Origin: Pantoea trifolii
GTDB lineage: Bacteria > Pseudomonadota > Gammaproteobacteria > Enterobacterales > Enterobacteriaceae
NCBI RefSeq assembly: GCF_024506435.1
Contig: NZ_JANIET010000001.1
Location: 744,001-808,000 of the forward strand
DNA: 64,000 bases
Direction of reading: 5' to 3'
In this document: in pieces, positions 10,034 to 21,272 of the stretch
Layout of the letters: each line of letters begins with the position of its first letter
How positions within the stretch are numbered: the first letter of the stretch is position 1
Position numbers and translations under genes: made by a program
Notes under the pieces: model-generated
The model's database searches: none
Told to the model about the DNA's origin: nothing
Seen by the model: only the letters and a program-made list of their open reading frames with translations

Positions 10034-12406
10034 TCAGAAAGCGCGCTGGTAAGGAATGATGCCCTGACGCAGCATTTCATTAGTGCCTAAGCCATAGTTG
10101 GAACTCAGACCACGCAGCTCAATGTTGAATGAGATTTGGTTGTCATACTTACTGTCGTTGTTTTCCCAACCGTTGATCTTGCGTTCGTAACCCAGACGAA
10201 TGGCATAGCAGCAGGAGCTGTACTGCAGGCCGACCAGCTGTTCAGCCGGGCGACTGTTGCGAGTATCGTAGTAATAACCGCCCACCAGTGACCAGGCGTC
10301 CGCAATCGGCCAGCTGGCAGTGCCGCCCACTTGTGAAATCCCGTTTTTGTAGATCGGGTTAGTCACCAGGCTTGAGTTGTTCAGCGCCTGCGCCACGTAT
10401 TCCGGGCTGCTGTAGCGATAGCTCAGCTGCACCATACGATCGGCATCCTGACGATACTCAAGCACGGCATTACCTTGCGCGACGTTATCAAGGCGGGTGT
10501 CATACTGCAGACCGCCACGCGCCCCCCAGCGATCGCTGATTTTCCAGTAAGTGTCACCGGCCCAAACCAGGCTGCCAGTGTCATCTTCTTTGTTCGTCTG
10601 GTTTACACCGGTACGAGACGGGGTAAACGAGTAGATTTGACCCACAGAAACGTTAAAACGTTCAACCAGATCGTTATCATAAATACGCGTGGTCACGCCA
10701 GTCGCCACTTCGTTAGCCGAAGCGATACGATCCAGACCGCTGTAGGTACGATCGCGGAACAGGCCAGTATAGTCAGTTTGCAGCAGCGTAGAGTCGTACG
10801 GATAGATATCGCTCTGGTTACGATATGGGACATAAAGGTACTGAACACGCGGTTCCAGCGTTTGCGTGTAGCCTTGTTGCCAATCCATATCACGGTCAAA
10901 GACCAGGCGACCGTCCACTTTAAATTGTGGCAGGGTGCGGTTAACTGAATTTCTCAGTTGGTTGTCGCCAGTTCTATTAACCGATGTGTTGTAGTAATCA
11001 ACATCATCTTGCTGATAATGGGTCGCCAGGAATTTTGCTTCGGTATCCAGGCTTGCCCAACCATTAGACAGGGGGAGATCGAGCGTTGGCTCAACATGCA
11101 AACGCGTTGCTTCCGGCATGCGGCTATCAACGTTGGTGAATTTCACTGCCTGGGCAAAAATACGTCCATCAAACGGCCCCATATCGTTCTGATAGAAGTT
11201 CAGATCGAGTTGTGGCATCGCACGATAGATGTTTCTGTTGCTGGTACTTCCGAAGACTTGGAAATCTTTCGTTGAAAGCGTTGCATCCCAATTGGTGTCG
11301 GCGTACCCCAGACTGAATTTTTGTGTCGCATAGCCATCGGTGGAGCTGTAGTACTTCGAGTCGAGATCGTTGAAGTAATACGGGTCGCTTACCTTGGTAT
11401 AATCGGCGCTGAAACGCCAATGCTGTTCATATACACCTGCATGACGCCAGTAAAATAACCAGCGGTCATCACTGGAATCATTCGATACCAAAGGACGCGC
11501 GCTTTTATCTTTGTTGTATTGCTTATCTGAGGGGAGATAATCCAACTCCATCAAGCCCGCACCAAACACCGTTAAATAGCGGAATTCGTTCTGCAACTGC
11601 AGACCACGCTTTTCCATATAGTGCGGCGTGATAGTGGCATCGGCCTGCGGCGCGATGTTCCAGTAATACGGCAGCATGAATTCGAAGCCATTATTACTGC
11701 CGTATTTCGCATTCGGGATCAGGAAGCCCGAGCGGCGACGATCGCCAATCGGTAACTGAAGATAAGGGCTGTAGAATACCGGCACATTGCCGAGCTTAAA
11801 GCGGGCGTTCCAGATTTCTGCGACTTCTTCTTCGCGGTCCTGAATCACTTCGGAGCCGACCACGCTCCAGCTGTTGGACCCCGGCAAACAGGAGGTAAAG
11901 CTGCCGTTTTCCAGAATCGTGTAGCGATTATTACCGCGCAGCTTCATCTGATCGGCATCGCCGCGGCCCTGGCGGCCAACCATCTGATAATCACCGTTCC
12001 ACACGTTAGTGTCTTTGGTGTTCAGATTTGACCAGGCTTTGGGACCTTTAAGGATGACCTGATTGTCGTCATAGTGCACATTACCCAGCGCATCCACGGT
12101 ACGGACCGGCGTCGTTTGGCCATCTTGCTGACGCTGATGTAACTGCATTTCGTCGGCGCGCAGGCGGCTGTTGCCCTGCTGCACGTCGACATTACCGGTG
12201 AACACCGCATCATTCGGATAGTTGCCTTTAGCCGAATCAGAATGGATGGTGACCGGCAGCGAGTTGGCGTCGCCATTGACCAGCGGGCGGTTGTAACTCG
12301 GCACGCCCAGCATGCACTGCGACATCAGATCGTCGGCGAGTGATGACTGGCTATAAAGCGCTGCACCAATCATGGTAGCCAGCAAGGTAGGTATACGTTT
12401 TTTCAT
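10034..12406 (-). CDS. lptD: LPS-assembly outer-membrane protein LptD
   Basis: LptD forms, with LptE, the outer-membrane translocon that inserts lipopolysaccharide into the outer leaflet. Start chosen at ATG 12406 (790 aa), which begins [20 protein letters not shown], a typical signal peptide; a longer reading from 12442 would add 12 residues in front of the signal. An N-terminal OstA jellyroll (about 50-230) precedes the large beta-barrel. The four cysteines of the functional disulfides are visible: QCMLGVPS near the mature N-terminus, [12 protein letters not shown], and the adjacent pair in [13 protein letters not shown]. First gene of the leftward operon, divergent from djlA. Confidence 0.97.
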   Translation of the reverse strand: MKKRIPTLLATMIGAALYSQSSLADDLMSQCMLGVPSYNRPLVNGDANSLPVTIHSDSAKGNYPNDAVFTGNVDVQQGNSRLRADEMQLHQRQQDGQTTPVRTVDALGNVHYDDNQVILKGPKAWSNLNTKDTNVWNGDYQMVGRQGRGDADQMKLRGNNRYTILENGSFTSCLPGSNSWSVVGSEVIQDREEEVAEIWNARFKLGNVPVFYSPYLQLPIGDRRRSGFLIPNAKYGSNNGFEFMLPYYWNIAPQADATITPHYMEKRGLQLQNEFRYLTVFGAGLMELDYLPSDKQYNKDKSARPLVSNDSSDDRWLFYWRHAGVYEQHWRFSADYTKVSDPYYFNDLDSKYYSSTDGYATQKFSLGYADTNWDATLSTKDFQVFGSTSNRNIYRAMPQLDLNFYQNDMGPFDGRIFAQAVKFTNVDSRMPEATRLHVEPTLDLPLSNGWASLDTEAKFLATHYQQDDVDYYNTSVNRTGDNQLRNSVNRTLPQFKVDGRLVFDRDMDWQQGYTQTLEPRVQYLYVPYRNQSDIYPYDSTLLQTDYTGLFRDRTYSGLDRIASANEVATGVTTRIYDNDLVERFNVSVGQIYSFTPSRTGVNQTNKEDDTGSLVWAGDTYWKISDRWGARGGLQYDTRLDNVAQGNAVLEYRQDADRMVQLSYRYSSPEYVAQALNNSSLVTNPIYKNGISQVGGTASWPIADAWSLVGGYYYDTRNSRPAEQLVGLQYSSCCYAIRLGYERKINGWENNDSKYDNQISFNIELRGLSSNYGLGTNEMLRQGIIPYQRAF

Positions 12407-12588
12407 ACGCGGTTTCGATAATTCCATGAAAACTGGCATCATGCCGACAATCCGGTCAGAGACTAACTTACTGCCCGGCGTTGCGCCAGTGTTAATCCTT
12501 GTCTGTCCGCGTTGCCGTTAGGCGCTGAGATAAATGACAGGTATGATAATGCAATTTTCAGCCGCAAGCATGGCGAATTGAGGAGTTT

Positions 12589-13401
12589 ATGCGCTACTGG
12601 GGAAAAGTAATTGGTCTGGCGCTCGGGATATTTTCCGGGGCAGGCTTTTGGGGCATTGTACTGGGTCTGATCATTGGTCACATGTTTGACAAAGTGCGCA
12701 GCGTAAAAGGACAGGGCTACTTCGCCAATAACCAGGCGCGCCAAACGCTGTTTTTCAGTACCACCTTCCAGGTGATGGGCCATTTGACCAAGTCAAAAGG
12801 GCGCGTCACCGAAGCGGATATCCAGATTGCTTCCTTATTTATGGATCGTATGCAGCTGCATGGCGATGCACGCACTGCTGCGCAACGTGCGTTCCGTGAA
12901 GGCAAGCAGAGCGACTATCCGCTGCGTAGTAAATTGCGCGAACTGCGCAGCGCCTGCTTTGGCCGATTTGATCTGATTCGGATGTTTCTGGAAATCCAAA
13001 TCCAGGCCGCCTTTGCCGATGGTTCACTGCATCCCAACGAACGTCAGGTGTTGTATGTGATCGCCGAAGAGCTCGGCATTTCACGCGCGCAGTTCGATCA
13101 ATTCCTGCGCATGATGGAAGGCGGTCAGCAATTTGGCGGCGGCGGTTCTTCACGTGGCGGCGCCTATCAGCAGGCGCAACGCGGTCCAACGCTGGAAGAT
13201 GCCTGCAGCGTGTTGGGCGTGAAAAGCAGCGATGATGGTACCACCATCAAGCGCGCATACCGCAAGTTGATGAGCGAGCATCACCCTGACAAGCTGGTAG
13301 CGAAAGGTTTACCGCCGGAGATGATGGAGATGGCGAAGCAAAAAGCGCAGGAGATTCAGGCGGCTTACGATTTGATTCGTAAGGAGAAGGGGTTTAAGTA
13401 A
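12589..13401 (+). CDS. djlA: Membrane-anchored J-domain co-chaperone DjlA
   Basis: DjlA stimulates DnaK ATPase at the inner membrane; in E. coli its overexpression activates the Rcs envelope-stress response. The 270 residues show an N-terminal transmembrane helix (about 7-31, with the glycine-rich spacing known for its dimerising helix), a central TerB-like helical domain, a glycine-rich linker ([16 protein letters not shown]) and a C-terminal J-domain (about 205-270) with the essential HPD in [15 protein letters not shown] 12589 is preceded by GAGGAG. It converges on rluA across a palindromic repeat. Confidence 0.97.
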   Translation: MRYWGKVIGLALGIFSGAGFWGIVLGLIIGHMFDKVRSVKGQGYFANNQARQTLFFSTTFQVMGHLTKSKGRVTEADIQIASLFMDRMQLHGDARTAAQRAFREGKQSDYPLRSKLRELRSACFGRFDLIRMFLEIQIQAAFADGSLHPNERQVLYVIAEELGISRAQFDQFLRMMEGGQQFGGGGSSRGGAYQQAQRGPTLEDACSVLGVKSSDDGTTIKRAYRKLMSEHHPDKLVAKGLPPEMMEMAKQKAQEIQAAYDLIRKEKGFK

Positions 13402-13406
13402 TTTTA

Positions 13407-13537
13407 TTGTTGTCCCCCATCCCGGCCTTCCCCCGTAAACGGGGGAAGGAGATGCTGCCACATGTAGTTCCAACACTGATATATTGCAGCATCTTCCTCC
13501 CCCATTTATGGGGGAGGACCGAGGAGGGGGACAGCAA
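13407..13537. repeat. MITE/ERIC-like imperfect palindrome, about 130 bp
   Basis: The ends are inverted copies: TTGTTGTCCCCCATCCCGGC at the left against the complement of GGGGGACAGCAAG at the right, so the terminal TTGYTGTCCCCC is shared. Inside are two local hairpins, CTTCCCCC-gtaaac-GGGGGAAG (left) and CTCCCCCA-ttta-TGGGGGAG (right). A further inverted pair GATGCTGC / GCAGCATC surrounds a roughly 37-base centre. It lies in the 145-base gap between convergent djlA and rluA, with no coding capacity and no transposase. The size and nested symmetry resemble ERIC-type intergenic repeats, but the sequence is not the ERIC consensus as I know it. Confidence 0.75.
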
Positions 13538-13546
13538 GCTACATCA

Positions 13547-14206
13547 CTAAAATTCCGCCGGCTGCCTGAACGTCATGCTGTTGCCAAACGCCGGATGTGT
13601 GATCGTCAGCGACTCCGCATGCAGCTGCAAACGCGGCGCCATCGCCAGCGCCACTTCATGCGCATAAAAGCGGTCGCCAAGAATCGGATGCCCCAGCGCC
13701 AGCAGATGCACGCGCAGCTGGTGTGAACGTCCGGTAATGGGCTTGAGCTTGACGCGCGCACTGTTCGTCGCTTCATACTCCAGCACCTGATACTCGGTTT
13801 GCGCCGCTTTGCCGTTCTCAAAACACACCATCTGCTTAGGCCGATTCGGCCAGTCGCAAATCAGCGGCAGATCGATTAAACCCTCTTCTGCCGCTGGATG
13901 GCCCCACACGCGGGCCACATAGTATTTAGAGGGCTCGCGTTCACGGAACTGGCGCTTGAGCTCACGCTCAGCCGCTTTATTCAGGGCCACGACGATCACG
14001 CCGCTGGTGGCCATATCAAGACGATGCACCGATTCCGCCTGCGGGAAATCACGCTGGATACGCGTCATCACGCTATCCTTGTGCTCCTCCAGACGGCCCG
14101 GCACCGACAGCAACCCGCTCGGTTTATTCACCACCATAATGTGCTCGTCCTGATACAGAATATGCAGCCAGGGTTCGAGCGGCGGGTTGTAAGCTTCCAT
14201 CAGCAT
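13547..14206 (-). CDS. rluA: Dual-specificity rRNA/tRNA pseudouridine synthase RluA
   Basis: Isomerises U746 of 23S rRNA and U32 of several tRNAs. Start placed at ATG 14206 (MLMEAYNPPLEPWLHILYQD, 219 aa), matching the E. coli length and N-terminus and leaving a short gap after rapA. A longer frame from 14242 would overlap rapA and add 12 residues without family support. The catalytic Asp is in VHRLDMATSG; GRSHQLRVH and GHPILGDRFY are the usual later family motifs. Probably transcribed with rapA. Confidence 0.96.
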   Translation of the reverse strand: MLMEAYNPPLEPWLHILYQDEHIMVVNKPSGLLSVPGRLEEHKDSVMTRIQRDFPQAESVHRLDMATSGVIVVALNKAAERELKRQFREREPSKYYVARVWGHPAAEEGLIDLPLICDWPNRPKQMVCFENGKAAQTEYQVLEYEATNSARVKLKPITGRSHQLRVHLLALGHPILGDRFYAHEVALAMAPRLQLHAESLTITHPAFGNSMTFRQPAEF

Positions 14207-14225
14207 GAGGTCGCGGTCCTGAACA

Positions 14226-17132
14226 TTATTGGTGCGTGACAACGATCAGGCGCAGCGCATCAAGACGCCAGCCGGCATCGCCCAGGCTTTCCAATACCTG
14301 TTCGCGATTGCTTTCCAGCGCTTCAACCTCATCATCACGGATGTTGGGGTTAACCGCGCGCAGCGCTTCGAGACGTGACAGCTCAGCGCCGAGCTTCTCT
14401 TCGGCTTCCACTTTCGCTGCTGCGATAATCGCCTGCGCTTCTGGCACGATCGCTTTCTCCGCCTGGGTCAGAATCTCATGCACATCTTGCTGCACTGCAT
14501 TCACCAGCTTGCTGCCGGTATGGCGATTCACCGCATTCAGCTGACGGTTAAAGCTTTCGAACTCCACTTTGCCCGCCAGATTATTACCCGCACGATCCAT
14601 CAGCAAACGCACCGGCGTTGGCGGCAGGAAGCGGGTGAGCTGCAGGCTTTTTGGCGCTTGCGCTTCAACCACATAGATCATCTCGACCAGCAGCGTACCG
14701 ACCGGCAGCGCCTTGTTCTTCAGCAGCGACAGCGCACAGCTGCCGGTATCGCCCGAAAGAATCAGGTCAAGACCGTTGAGGATCAGCGGATGTTCCCAGG
14801 TAATAAACTGAGTATCTTCGCGCGACAGCGCCTGGTTGCGGTTAAAGGTCACGGTGCAACCCTCTTCCGGCAGGCCAGGGAAATCAGGCACCAGCATGTG
14901 ATCGGATGGTGTCAACACGATCAGGCTATCGCTGCGGTCTTCCTGATTGATACCGACGATATCGAACAGGTTCAGTGCAAAGTTAACCAGATCGGTATCG
15001 TTGTCCTGCTCGCCGATGGCATTCGCCAGCTCCTGAGCCGCATCTCCGCCATTGGAGTTCAGTTCCAGCAGGCGATCGCGGCCCTGTTCCAACTGTGATT
15101 TCAGCGCATCGTGCTGCTTGCGGCTTTCGCTGACGAACTCATCAAGTCCCTGCGGATTTTCCGGCGCGGCAAGATATTCAATCAGCTGATTGTACTCTTT
15201 GTCATAAATGGCGCGGCCGGTTGGGCAGGTGTGTTCAAACGCGTCCAGCCCTTCGTGATACCAACGCAGCAGCACCGCCTGCGCGGTTTTTTCCAGCCAC
15301 GGCACCAGAATCTGGATGTCATGCATTTGTCCGATACGATCGAGACGGCCAATACGCTGCTCCAGCAGATCCGGATTGAACGGCAGGTCGAACATCACCA
15401 AACGGCTGGCGAACTGGAAATTACGGCCTTCAGAACCGATTTCGGAACACAGTAACACCTGCGCGCCATCCTCTTCGGAGGCGAAGAAGGCCGCTGCGCG
15501 GTCGCGTTCGATAATCGACAAACCTTCGTGGAACACGGCGGCGCGGATGCCTTCGCGCTCACGTAAGACCTGTTCCAGCTGCAGCGCGGTCGCCGCTTTG
15601 GCGCAGATCACCAGCACCTTCTCTTTGCGGTTGCTGGTGAGGTAACCCATCAGCCACTCAACGCGCGGATCAAAGTTCCACCACGTGCCGCTATCGCCTT
15701 CAAATTCCTGATAAATCTGCTCGGGATACAGCATGTCACGCGCGCGCTCTTCTGCGCTTTTGCGTGTGCCCATGATGCCGGAGACTTTAATCGCGGTTTG
15801 ATACTGCGCGGGCAGCGGCAGACGAATCTGGTGCAGCTCCCGTTTCGGGAAGCCTTTCACGCCGTTACGGGTGTTACGGAACAGCACGCGGCTGGTGCCG
15901 TGGCGATCCATCAGCATTGAGACCAGCTCTTTACGCGCGTCTTCTTTGCCATCGCGATCGCTGTTCGCCACCTGCAGCAGCGGCTCGATATCCTGTTCAC
16001 CGATCAGATCGTTGATCAGATTCATCTCGTCTTTGCTAATGGCGTGATCGGCCAGCAGCGAGCTCACCGCATCGGCCACCGGACGATAATGTTGCTGCTC
16101 TTCGACAAACTGGCCGAAATCGTGGAAACGGTTCGGGTCAAGCAGGCGCAGACGCGCAAAGTGGCTCTCTAAGCCCAGTTGCTCTGGCGTTGCAGTCAGC
16201 AGCAGTACGCCCGCAGTTTTCTCTGCCAGCTGCTCGATAACCTGATATTCACGGCTCGGTGCGTCTTCGCTCCATGCCAGATGGTGCGCTTCATCGACCA
16301 CCAGCAGATCCCACTCGGCATCGGCCAGCAGTTCAAGACGCTGCTTGTTACGGCGCACAAAATCGAGCGAACAGATAATCAGCTGCTCGGTTTCAAAGGC
16401 GTTGTCGCTGTCGTGCTGCGCTTCGGTGTAGCGATCGTCATCAAACAGCGCAAAGCGCAGGTTGAAGCGACGCAGCATTTCCACCAGCCACTGATGTTGC
16501 AGCGTTTCCGGCACCACAATCAGCACGCGCTCGGCACGACCGGCCAACAGCTGTTGCTGGATGATCATCCCGGCTTCAATGGTTTTACCCAAGCCCACTT
16601 CATCCGCCAGCAATACGCGCGGCGCGTGACGACGGCCAACATCGTGGGCGATATGCAGCTGATGCGGAATCAGGTTGGTGCGCATACCGCGCAGGCCGCT
16701 GATCGGCAGGCGGTATTGCTCGCTGTGATATTTACGTGCGCGGAAACGCAGCGCAAAGCGGTCCATGCGGTCGAGCTGACCGGCGAACAGGCGATCCTGC
16801 GGCTTGCTGAACACCAGCTTGCTGTCCAGCATCACTTCGCGCATGACGACGCCGGTTTCTTCGGTGTCGAGACGCGTGCCGATGTAAGTCATTAAATCGT
16901 TTTCGTTGCGGACTTCATCGACGCACATCTGCCAGCCTTCGTAGCTGGTGATGGTGTCACCCGGATTGAAAATCACACGAGTAACCGGAGAATCATTTCG
17001 GGCATACAGGCGGTTTTCGCCGGTTGCCGGAAAAAGCATGGTGATCATGCGCGTATCGATCGCGACCACCGTGCCCAATCCCAGTTCACTTTCCGTATCA
17101 CTAATCCAGCGCTGACCCAGTGTAAAAACCAT
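14226..17132 (-). CDS. rapA: RNA polymerase-associated SWI2/SNF2 ATPase RapA
   Basis: RapA binds RNA polymerase and uses ATP to rescue stalled or post-termination complexes, promoting recycling. The length, 968 residues, equals that of E. coli RapA. Visible features are an N-terminal Tudor-like region starting [16 protein letters not shown], Walker [15 protein letters not shown] (about 170-183), the DEAH box [10 protein letters not shown] (about 278-287), motif [14 protein letters not shown], and the second RecA-like domain with [20 protein letters not shown] and [11 protein letters not shown]. It is followed closely by rluA. Confidence 0.98.
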   Translation of the reverse strand: MVFTLGQRWISDTESELGLGTVVAIDTRMITMLFPATGENRLYARNDSPVTRVIFNPGDTITSYEGWQMCVDEVRNENDLMTYIGTRLDTEETGVVMREVMLDSKLVFSKPQDRLFAGQLDRMDRFALRFRARKYHSEQYRLPISGLRGMRTNLIPHQLHIAHDVGRRHAPRVLLADEVGLGKTIEAGMIIQQQLLAGRAERVLIVVPETLQHQWLVEMLRRFNLRFALFDDDRYTEAQHDSDNAFETEQLIICSLDFVRRNKQRLELLADAEWDLLVVDEAHHLAWSEDAPSREYQVIEQLAEKTAGVLLLTATPEQLGLESHFARLRLLDPNRFHDFGQFVEEQQHYRPVADAVSSLLADHAISKDEMNLINDLIGEQDIEPLLQVANSDRDGKEDARKELVSMLMDRHGTSRVLFRNTRNGVKGFPKRELHQIRLPLPAQYQTAIKVSGIMGTRKSAEERARDMLYPEQIYQEFEGDSGTWWNFDPRVEWLMGYLTSNRKEKVLVICAKAATALQLEQVLREREGIRAAVFHEGLSIIERDRAAAFFASEEDGAQVLLCSEIGSEGRNFQFASRLVMFDLPFNPDLLEQRIGRLDRIGQMHDIQILVPWLEKTAQAVLLRWYHEGLDAFEHTCPTGRAIYDKEYNQLIEYLAAPENPQGLDEFVSESRKQHDALKSQLEQGRDRLLELNSNGGDAAQELANAIGEQDNDTDLVNFALNLFDIVGINQEDRSDSLIVLTPSDHMLVPDFPGLPEEGCTVTFNRNQALSREDTQFITWEHPLILNGLDLILSGDTGSCALSLLKNKALPVGTLLVEMIYVVEAQAPKSLQLTRFLPPTPVRLLMDRAGNNLAGKVEFESFNRQLNAVNRHTGSKLVNAVQQDVHEILTQAEKAIVPEAQAIIAAAKVEAEEKLGAELSRLEALRAVNPNIRDDEVEALESNREQVLESLGDAGWRLDALRLIVVTHQ

Positions 17133-17284
17133 ATATTTTTTGCTCGACTCTCTGACATGCCATAAAGAAGTTCACCTGTACTCAGGCAATACCCAACCGC
17201 CAAACGGGTGTTTGGTCAGATTGTGTGTGCGGTGAGAATCAGGAAGGGCGCTATGGTACTGGATGGCAAGGCATTCGTCACCTG

Positions 17285-19645
17285 TCAAAAAAGCCCCAGC
17301 TGCCCAGTAATCAGTGTAGCAAAGTCATCACCGACGAAGGGTAAAATGCCGTCAGCCACTGGCTGCAGCTGTTTGGTGACGTAATGATCGTAGTCGAGGG
17401 GCGTATTCCGCGCCTCAAGCGGTTCTGGGCCGGCCGTTGCCATCACATAGCGAATTGAGCCGCCATTTTGATACTGCAACGGGCGCTGCAGCTTGCGGTT
17501 GTGCTCATCGGCGAGGCGCGCAGCGCGCACGTGTGGCGGCACATTGCGTTCATAATCTTTCAGCGCACGGCGCAGGCGTTTTTTATACACCAGCTGATCG
17601 TCGAGTTCACCGGCCAGCAGCTGCGCCACCGTTTCGCGAATGTAATCCTGCCATGGCTCGCCACGGAAAATGCGGCCATAGAGAGTTTGCTGGAACTGCT
17701 GCGCCAGCGGCGTCCAGTCGGTGCGCACCGATTCGAGGCCTTTAAATACCAGCCGCTCGCCGCTATCGCTGCGAATCATGCCGGCATAACGCTTTTTGCT
17801 GCCCTGTTCGGCACCGCGAATGGTGGGCATCAGAAAACGGCTGAAGTGGGTTTCATACTCCAGCTCCAGCGCGCTATCCAGCCCATAAGTCGATTGCAGA
17901 TGCTGCTGCCACCAGCCATTAACCTGTTCAGCCAGGTGACGACCAATCGCCGTCGCCTCCGCTTCACTGCGCGCGCCTTTCAGCCAGACGAAGGTGGAAT
18001 CGGTATCGCCGTAAATCACATCAAAGCCTTCCGCTTCAATCAGTTCGCGTGTTTGCTGCATGATAGCGTGGCCGCGCAGAGTAATGGATGACGCGAGGCG
18101 CGGATCGAAGAAGCGGCAGGCGCTGGTACCAAGCACGCCATAAAAAGCATTCATGATGATTTTCAGCGCCTGCGACAGCGGTTTATTGTTGTCGCGCTTG
18201 GCAGCTTCACGGCCTTGCCAAATCTGTTCCACAATCGCCGGTAAGCAGTGCGTTTGGCGGGAGAAGCGCGCGTTGCGGAAGCCGGGCACGGAATCGGCGT
18301 CATCCGGATGCGCCAACCCTTCCACCAGCCCAACGGGATCGATGAGGAAGGTGCGAATGATTGAGGGATAGAGGCTTTTGTAATCCAGCACCAGCACCGA
18401 ATCGTACAGGCCGGGCCGGGAATCCATCACGTAGCCGCCGGGGCTGGCTTCCGGCGCCACTTCGCCGAGATTCGGCGCCACGAAACCGGCGCGATGCATA
18501 CGCGGGATGTAGAGATGGCCGAAGGCCGCCACCGAACCGCCGTGACGATCCACCGCTAAACCGTTCACCGTGGCGCGTTCCAGCAGGAACGGCATGATGG
18601 CCGTGTGCTGGAAAATGCGCGTCACCAGCTCGCAATCCTTGAGGTTATATTTCGCCAGCGCCGGCTTATCGTTGGCAAAGCGCCAGTTGATCTCCTCCAT
18701 GCGATCCCACGGATTGTCGATGGCTTTGCCTTCGCCCAGCAGCTGGCGCGACACCGCTTCCAGGCTAAAAGAGGGGAAATCCCAGAAGGCGGATTTGAGC
18801 GCGTCGATGCCATCAATAATCAAGCGGCCCGTCGCCTGTGCGAAGAATACGCCGGGTTTGAAGCCGTGCTCGCGCCACTCCAGCGCCTGCTTGTGACGTC
18901 CTAAACGCAGCGGAATGCCGTAGCGATCGGCGTGTTTCTGCAATACGCGCAAGTCGAACTGCACCACGTTCCAGCCGATAATCACATCCGGTTCATGCCG
19001 CTTAAACCACGCGTTGAGCTGCTCAAGCAGCTGCGGGCGGCTATCAACATAAATCAGCTCAAAATCGAGCGTGCTGGCATCGCCATTGGGCGGGCCAAGC
19101 ATGTAAACCTGGCGCTGACCGCAGCCTTCCAGCCCGATACAGTAGAGTTCGCCATGCTGCGTGGTTTCGATATCCAGCGATACCCATTTCAGCTGCGGAC
19201 GGTAATCAGGATGCGGCTTCAGGCGCGCGTTGACCACGCTGTCGCCGCGCGTTTCACCGCTAAACCACACCGGCGCGGTGATAAAGCGCTCCATCAAATA
19301 GCGTTCGGGTGGACGAATATCCGCTTCATACACCGGAATACCGTTTTCACGCAGGCGCTTTTCCAGATTTTGCAGCTGGCGATTGCTGCGACAATAGAGG
19401 CCAAACACCGGGCGGCGGCGGAAATCCTTCAGCGCCAGCGTTTGCAGGCGTGTGTGTCGCTCATCGCGGATCAGCGCTTCGGTTTGCGTGCGAAACTCCT
19501 CGGGAACAAACGCCACGGATTCCTGAGCAGGCAGCACCAGCCGCTGCGGGCCGCTGTCGGTTGCCAGCCATAGCACCACTTCGCTGCCGGTCGGCGTATC
19601 TCGCCAATGTCGGGTAAGCAGAAAACCTGCGCGCGGATCGGTCAC
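17285..19645 (-). CDS. polB: DNA polymerase II (family B)
   Basis: An SOS-inducible family B polymerase with 3'-5' proofreading, used in replication restart and translesion synthesis. The 786 residues match the family (783 in E. coli). Motifs in order: exonuclease [13 protein letters not shown], exonuclease [14 protein letters not shown], exonuclease [12 protein letters not shown], polymerase motif [11 protein letters not shown], motif B around [10 protein letters not shown], and motif [10 protein letters not shown]. The C-terminus, TGQLGLF, is the beta-clamp-binding tail. The start codon is GTG at 19645, as in E. coli. A half-conserved LexA-like site lies 36 bases upstream. The ara genes found next to polB in E. 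coli are absent. Confidence 0.98.
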   Translation of the reverse strand: MTDPRAGFLLTRHWRDTPTGSEVVLWLATDSGPQRLVLPAQESVAFVPEEFRTQTEALIRDERHTRLQTLALKDFRRRPVFGLYCRSNRQLQNLEKRLRENGIPVYEADIRPPERYLMERFITAPVWFSGETRGDSVVNARLKPHPDYRPQLKWVSLDIETTQHGELYCIGLEGCGQRQVYMLGPPNGDASTLDFELIYVDSRPQLLEQLNAWFKRHEPDVIIGWNVVQFDLRVLQKHADRYGIPLRLGRHKQALEWREHGFKPGVFFAQATGRLIIDGIDALKSAFWDFPSFSLEAVSRQLLGEGKAIDNPWDRMEEINWRFANDKPALAKYNLKDCELVTRIFQHTAIMPFLLERATVNGLAVDRHGGSVAAFGHLYIPRMHRAGFVAPNLGEVAPEASPGGYVMDSRPGLYDSVLVLDYKSLYPSIIRTFLIDPVGLVEGLAHPDDADSVPGFRNARFSRQTHCLPAIVEQIWQGREAAKRDNNKPLSQALKIIMNAFYGVLGTSACRFFDPRLASSITLRGHAIMQQTRELIEAEGFDVIYGDTDSTFVWLKGARSEAEATAIGRHLAEQVNGWWQQHLQSTYGLDSALELEYETHFSRFLMPTIRGAEQGSKKRYAGMIRSDSGERLVFKGLESVRTDWTPLAQQFQQTLYGRIFRGEPWQDYIRETVAQLLAGELDDQLVYKKRLRRALKDYERNVPPHVRAARLADEHNRKLQRPLQYQNGGSIRYVMATAGPEPLEARNTPLDYDHYVTKQLQPVADGILPFVGDDFATLITGQLGLF

Positions 19646-19680
19646 GTTAACTCCAGAGAATGAATTGCATGAAGTATAAC

Positions 19681-19696
19681 ATGGATGTTTATACAG
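19681..19696 (-). promoter_or_regulatory. Possible degenerate LexA box upstream of polB
   Basis: On the minus strand the sequence reads CTGT-ATAAACAT-CCAT. The left half and the AT-rich centre fit the CTGT-N8-ACAG SOS consensus (E. coli polB has CTGT-ATAAAACC-ACAG), but only two of four bases match in the right half. The position just upstream of the polB start is right for an operator. Confidence 0.35.
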
Positions 19697-19809
19697 TGTC
19701 CCGCAGGCGAAATTGTCACCACTTTGTCAACATCGTCCTACAATTCTTGCCTTGACGGTGGCGCAATGGCTCTGGACAATCCAGCCTCTATATTCCGCAG
19801 AGGATATTT

Positions 19810-20574
19810 ATGGAAGCCTGGATTCAACACCTGTTTTCGCAATCGCTGGAGTACGCGCTGATCGCCGTTGCGCTGGTGACTTTCCTTGAGTCGCTGGCCT
19901 TCGTGGGATTGCTGTTGCCGGGCACGGTATTAATGGCCAGCCTTGGGGCGCTGGTCGGCAGTGGACAAATTGGGCTTTACCCGGCGTGGGCGGCAGGTTT
20001 TGCTGGCTGCCTGATCGGGGATTGGGTTTCGTATGGCATCGGCTGGAAGTTTCAGGGGCCGCTGCATCGTTGGAAATACATACAAAAATACAAAGGCTTG
20101 CTCGATAAAACTGAACATGCGCTGCATCAGCACAGCATGCTTACCATTTTGGTAGGGCGTTTTGTTGGGCCGACGCGTCCGCTGATTCCGCTGGCGGCCG
20201 GCATGCTGGAACTGCCGGTGCGCAAGTTCCTGCCGCCTAACCTGATTGGCTGCATTCTCTGGCCACCCGCTTATTTGATGCCGGGCATTCTGGCGGGCGT
20301 GGCGATTGACGTGCCGCAGGCCGCGCAGGGCGGCAGCTTTAAGTGGTTGCTGTTGCTGGTGGCGTTGCTGCTGTGGATCGGTGGCTGGTTGCTGTGGCGC
20401 TGGTGGCGCAGCGGCAAAACCGTCGATTGGGCAACGAAATATCTGCCGACTGCGCGCCTGCGCTGGCTGGCTCCGCTGATGGCGACAATGGGTCTGGGCG
20501 CGTTTATCGCTATCCAGTTCCATCCAATGATGCCGATCTTCCGCCACCTGCTGTGGAAAGTCTTCTTCGCTTAA
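19810..20574 (+). CDS. yabI: DedA-family inner-membrane protein YabI
   Basis: A 254-residue polytopic membrane protein. The DedA signature is visible: [20 protein letters not shown] (residues about 25-44) and the re-entrant region [20 protein letters not shown] with its conserved Arg and Pro. Further hydrophobic helices run at about 145-170 and 183-198, and at the C-terminal end. DedA proteins are linked to undecaprenyl-phosphate or phospholipid scrambling and membrane-potential maintenance; which activity YabI has is not settled. Its last 4 bases overlap the convergent end of thiQ. Confidence 0.95.
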   Translation: MEAWIQHLFSQSLEYALIAVALVTFLESLAFVGLLLPGTVLMASLGALVGSGQIGLYPAWAAGFAGCLIGDWVSYGIGWKFQGPLHRWKYIQKYKGLLDKTEHALHQHSMLTILVGRFVGPTRPLIPLAAGMLELPVRKFLPPNLIGCILWPPAYLMPGILAGVAIDVPQAAQGGSFKWLLLLVALLLWIGGWLLWRWWRSGKTVDWATKYLPTARLRWLAPLMATMGLGAFIAIQFHPMMPIFRHLLWKVFFA

Positions 20575-21272
20575 CGCGACGTCACGCCAAGGATGGCGGC
20601 CGCCTCACTTTCACCACGCACCAAACTTTCAGTGCTGCCATCCCAATAGATGCGCCCATCGACGATCACCAAACTGCGCGGCGCAATTTGCTGAGCATCT
20701 TCCAAACTGTGGGACACCATCAACAAGGTGATGTTGCGGCTTTCGCATACCGAACGAACCAGCTGCAGCATCTCGTTGCGCAGCGCCGGATCCAGCGCTG
20801 AGAAGGGTTCGTCCAGCAGCAAAATTGGCTGATTGCGCAACAGGCAACGCGCCAGTGCCACGCGCTGACGCTGGCCACCGGAAAGCTCGCCAGGCAAACG
20901 CGTGAGCATTGCCTGCAGGCCAGTTTGCTCGGCGATATCCACGACTTGCTGCTGCTGTTCACGCGTCAGCTTCAGGCCCGGATGTAAACCCAGCGCCATG
21001 TTCTGCTGCACCGTCAGATGCGGAAAAAGATTGTTCTCCTGGAACAGCATGGAAACCGGACGCGCCGACGGTACGCTGTGAGTATGATCGATGCCGTTCA
21101 TCACCAGCGCGCCTTGATTGATCGGCAAAAAGCCGCCAATCAGACTCAGCAAAGTGCTTTTCCCCGCGCCGCTCGGACCGAGGATCGCCAGACGTTCACC
21201 TGCCTGCGCCGCAAAACTGAAGCGCATCGGCAGATGCTGATAAAGGTAAGCGAGGTTATTCAGTGTCAGCAT
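20571..21272 (-). CDS. thiQ: Thiamine ABC transporter ATP-binding protein
   Basis: Energises import of thiamine and its phosphates with ThiB and ThiP. The 233 residues contain Walker [13 protein letters not shown] (about 32-43), the Q-loop region [14 protein letters not shown], the signature [13 protein letters not shown], Walker [14 protein letters not shown] and the H-loop MVSHS. It overlaps thiP by 17 bases and converges on yabI with a 4-base overlap. Confidence 0.97.
   Translation of the reverse strand: MLTLNNLAYLYQHLPMRFSFAAQAGERLAILGPSGAGKSTLLSLIGGFLPINQGALVMNGIDHTHSVPSARPVSMLFQENNLFPHLTVQQNMALGLHPGLKLTREQQQQVVDIAEQTGLQAMLTRLPGELSGGQRQRVALARCLLRNQPILLLDEPFSALDPALRNEMLQLVRSVCESRNITLLMVSHSLEDAQQIAPRSLVIVDGRIYWDGSTESLVRGESEAAAILGVTSR

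Noticed and set aside
13484..13726. 80-codon ORF across the palindromic element and the rluA 3' end
   Set aside because: It starts inside the repeat and runs antisense to rluA, with no coding signature.
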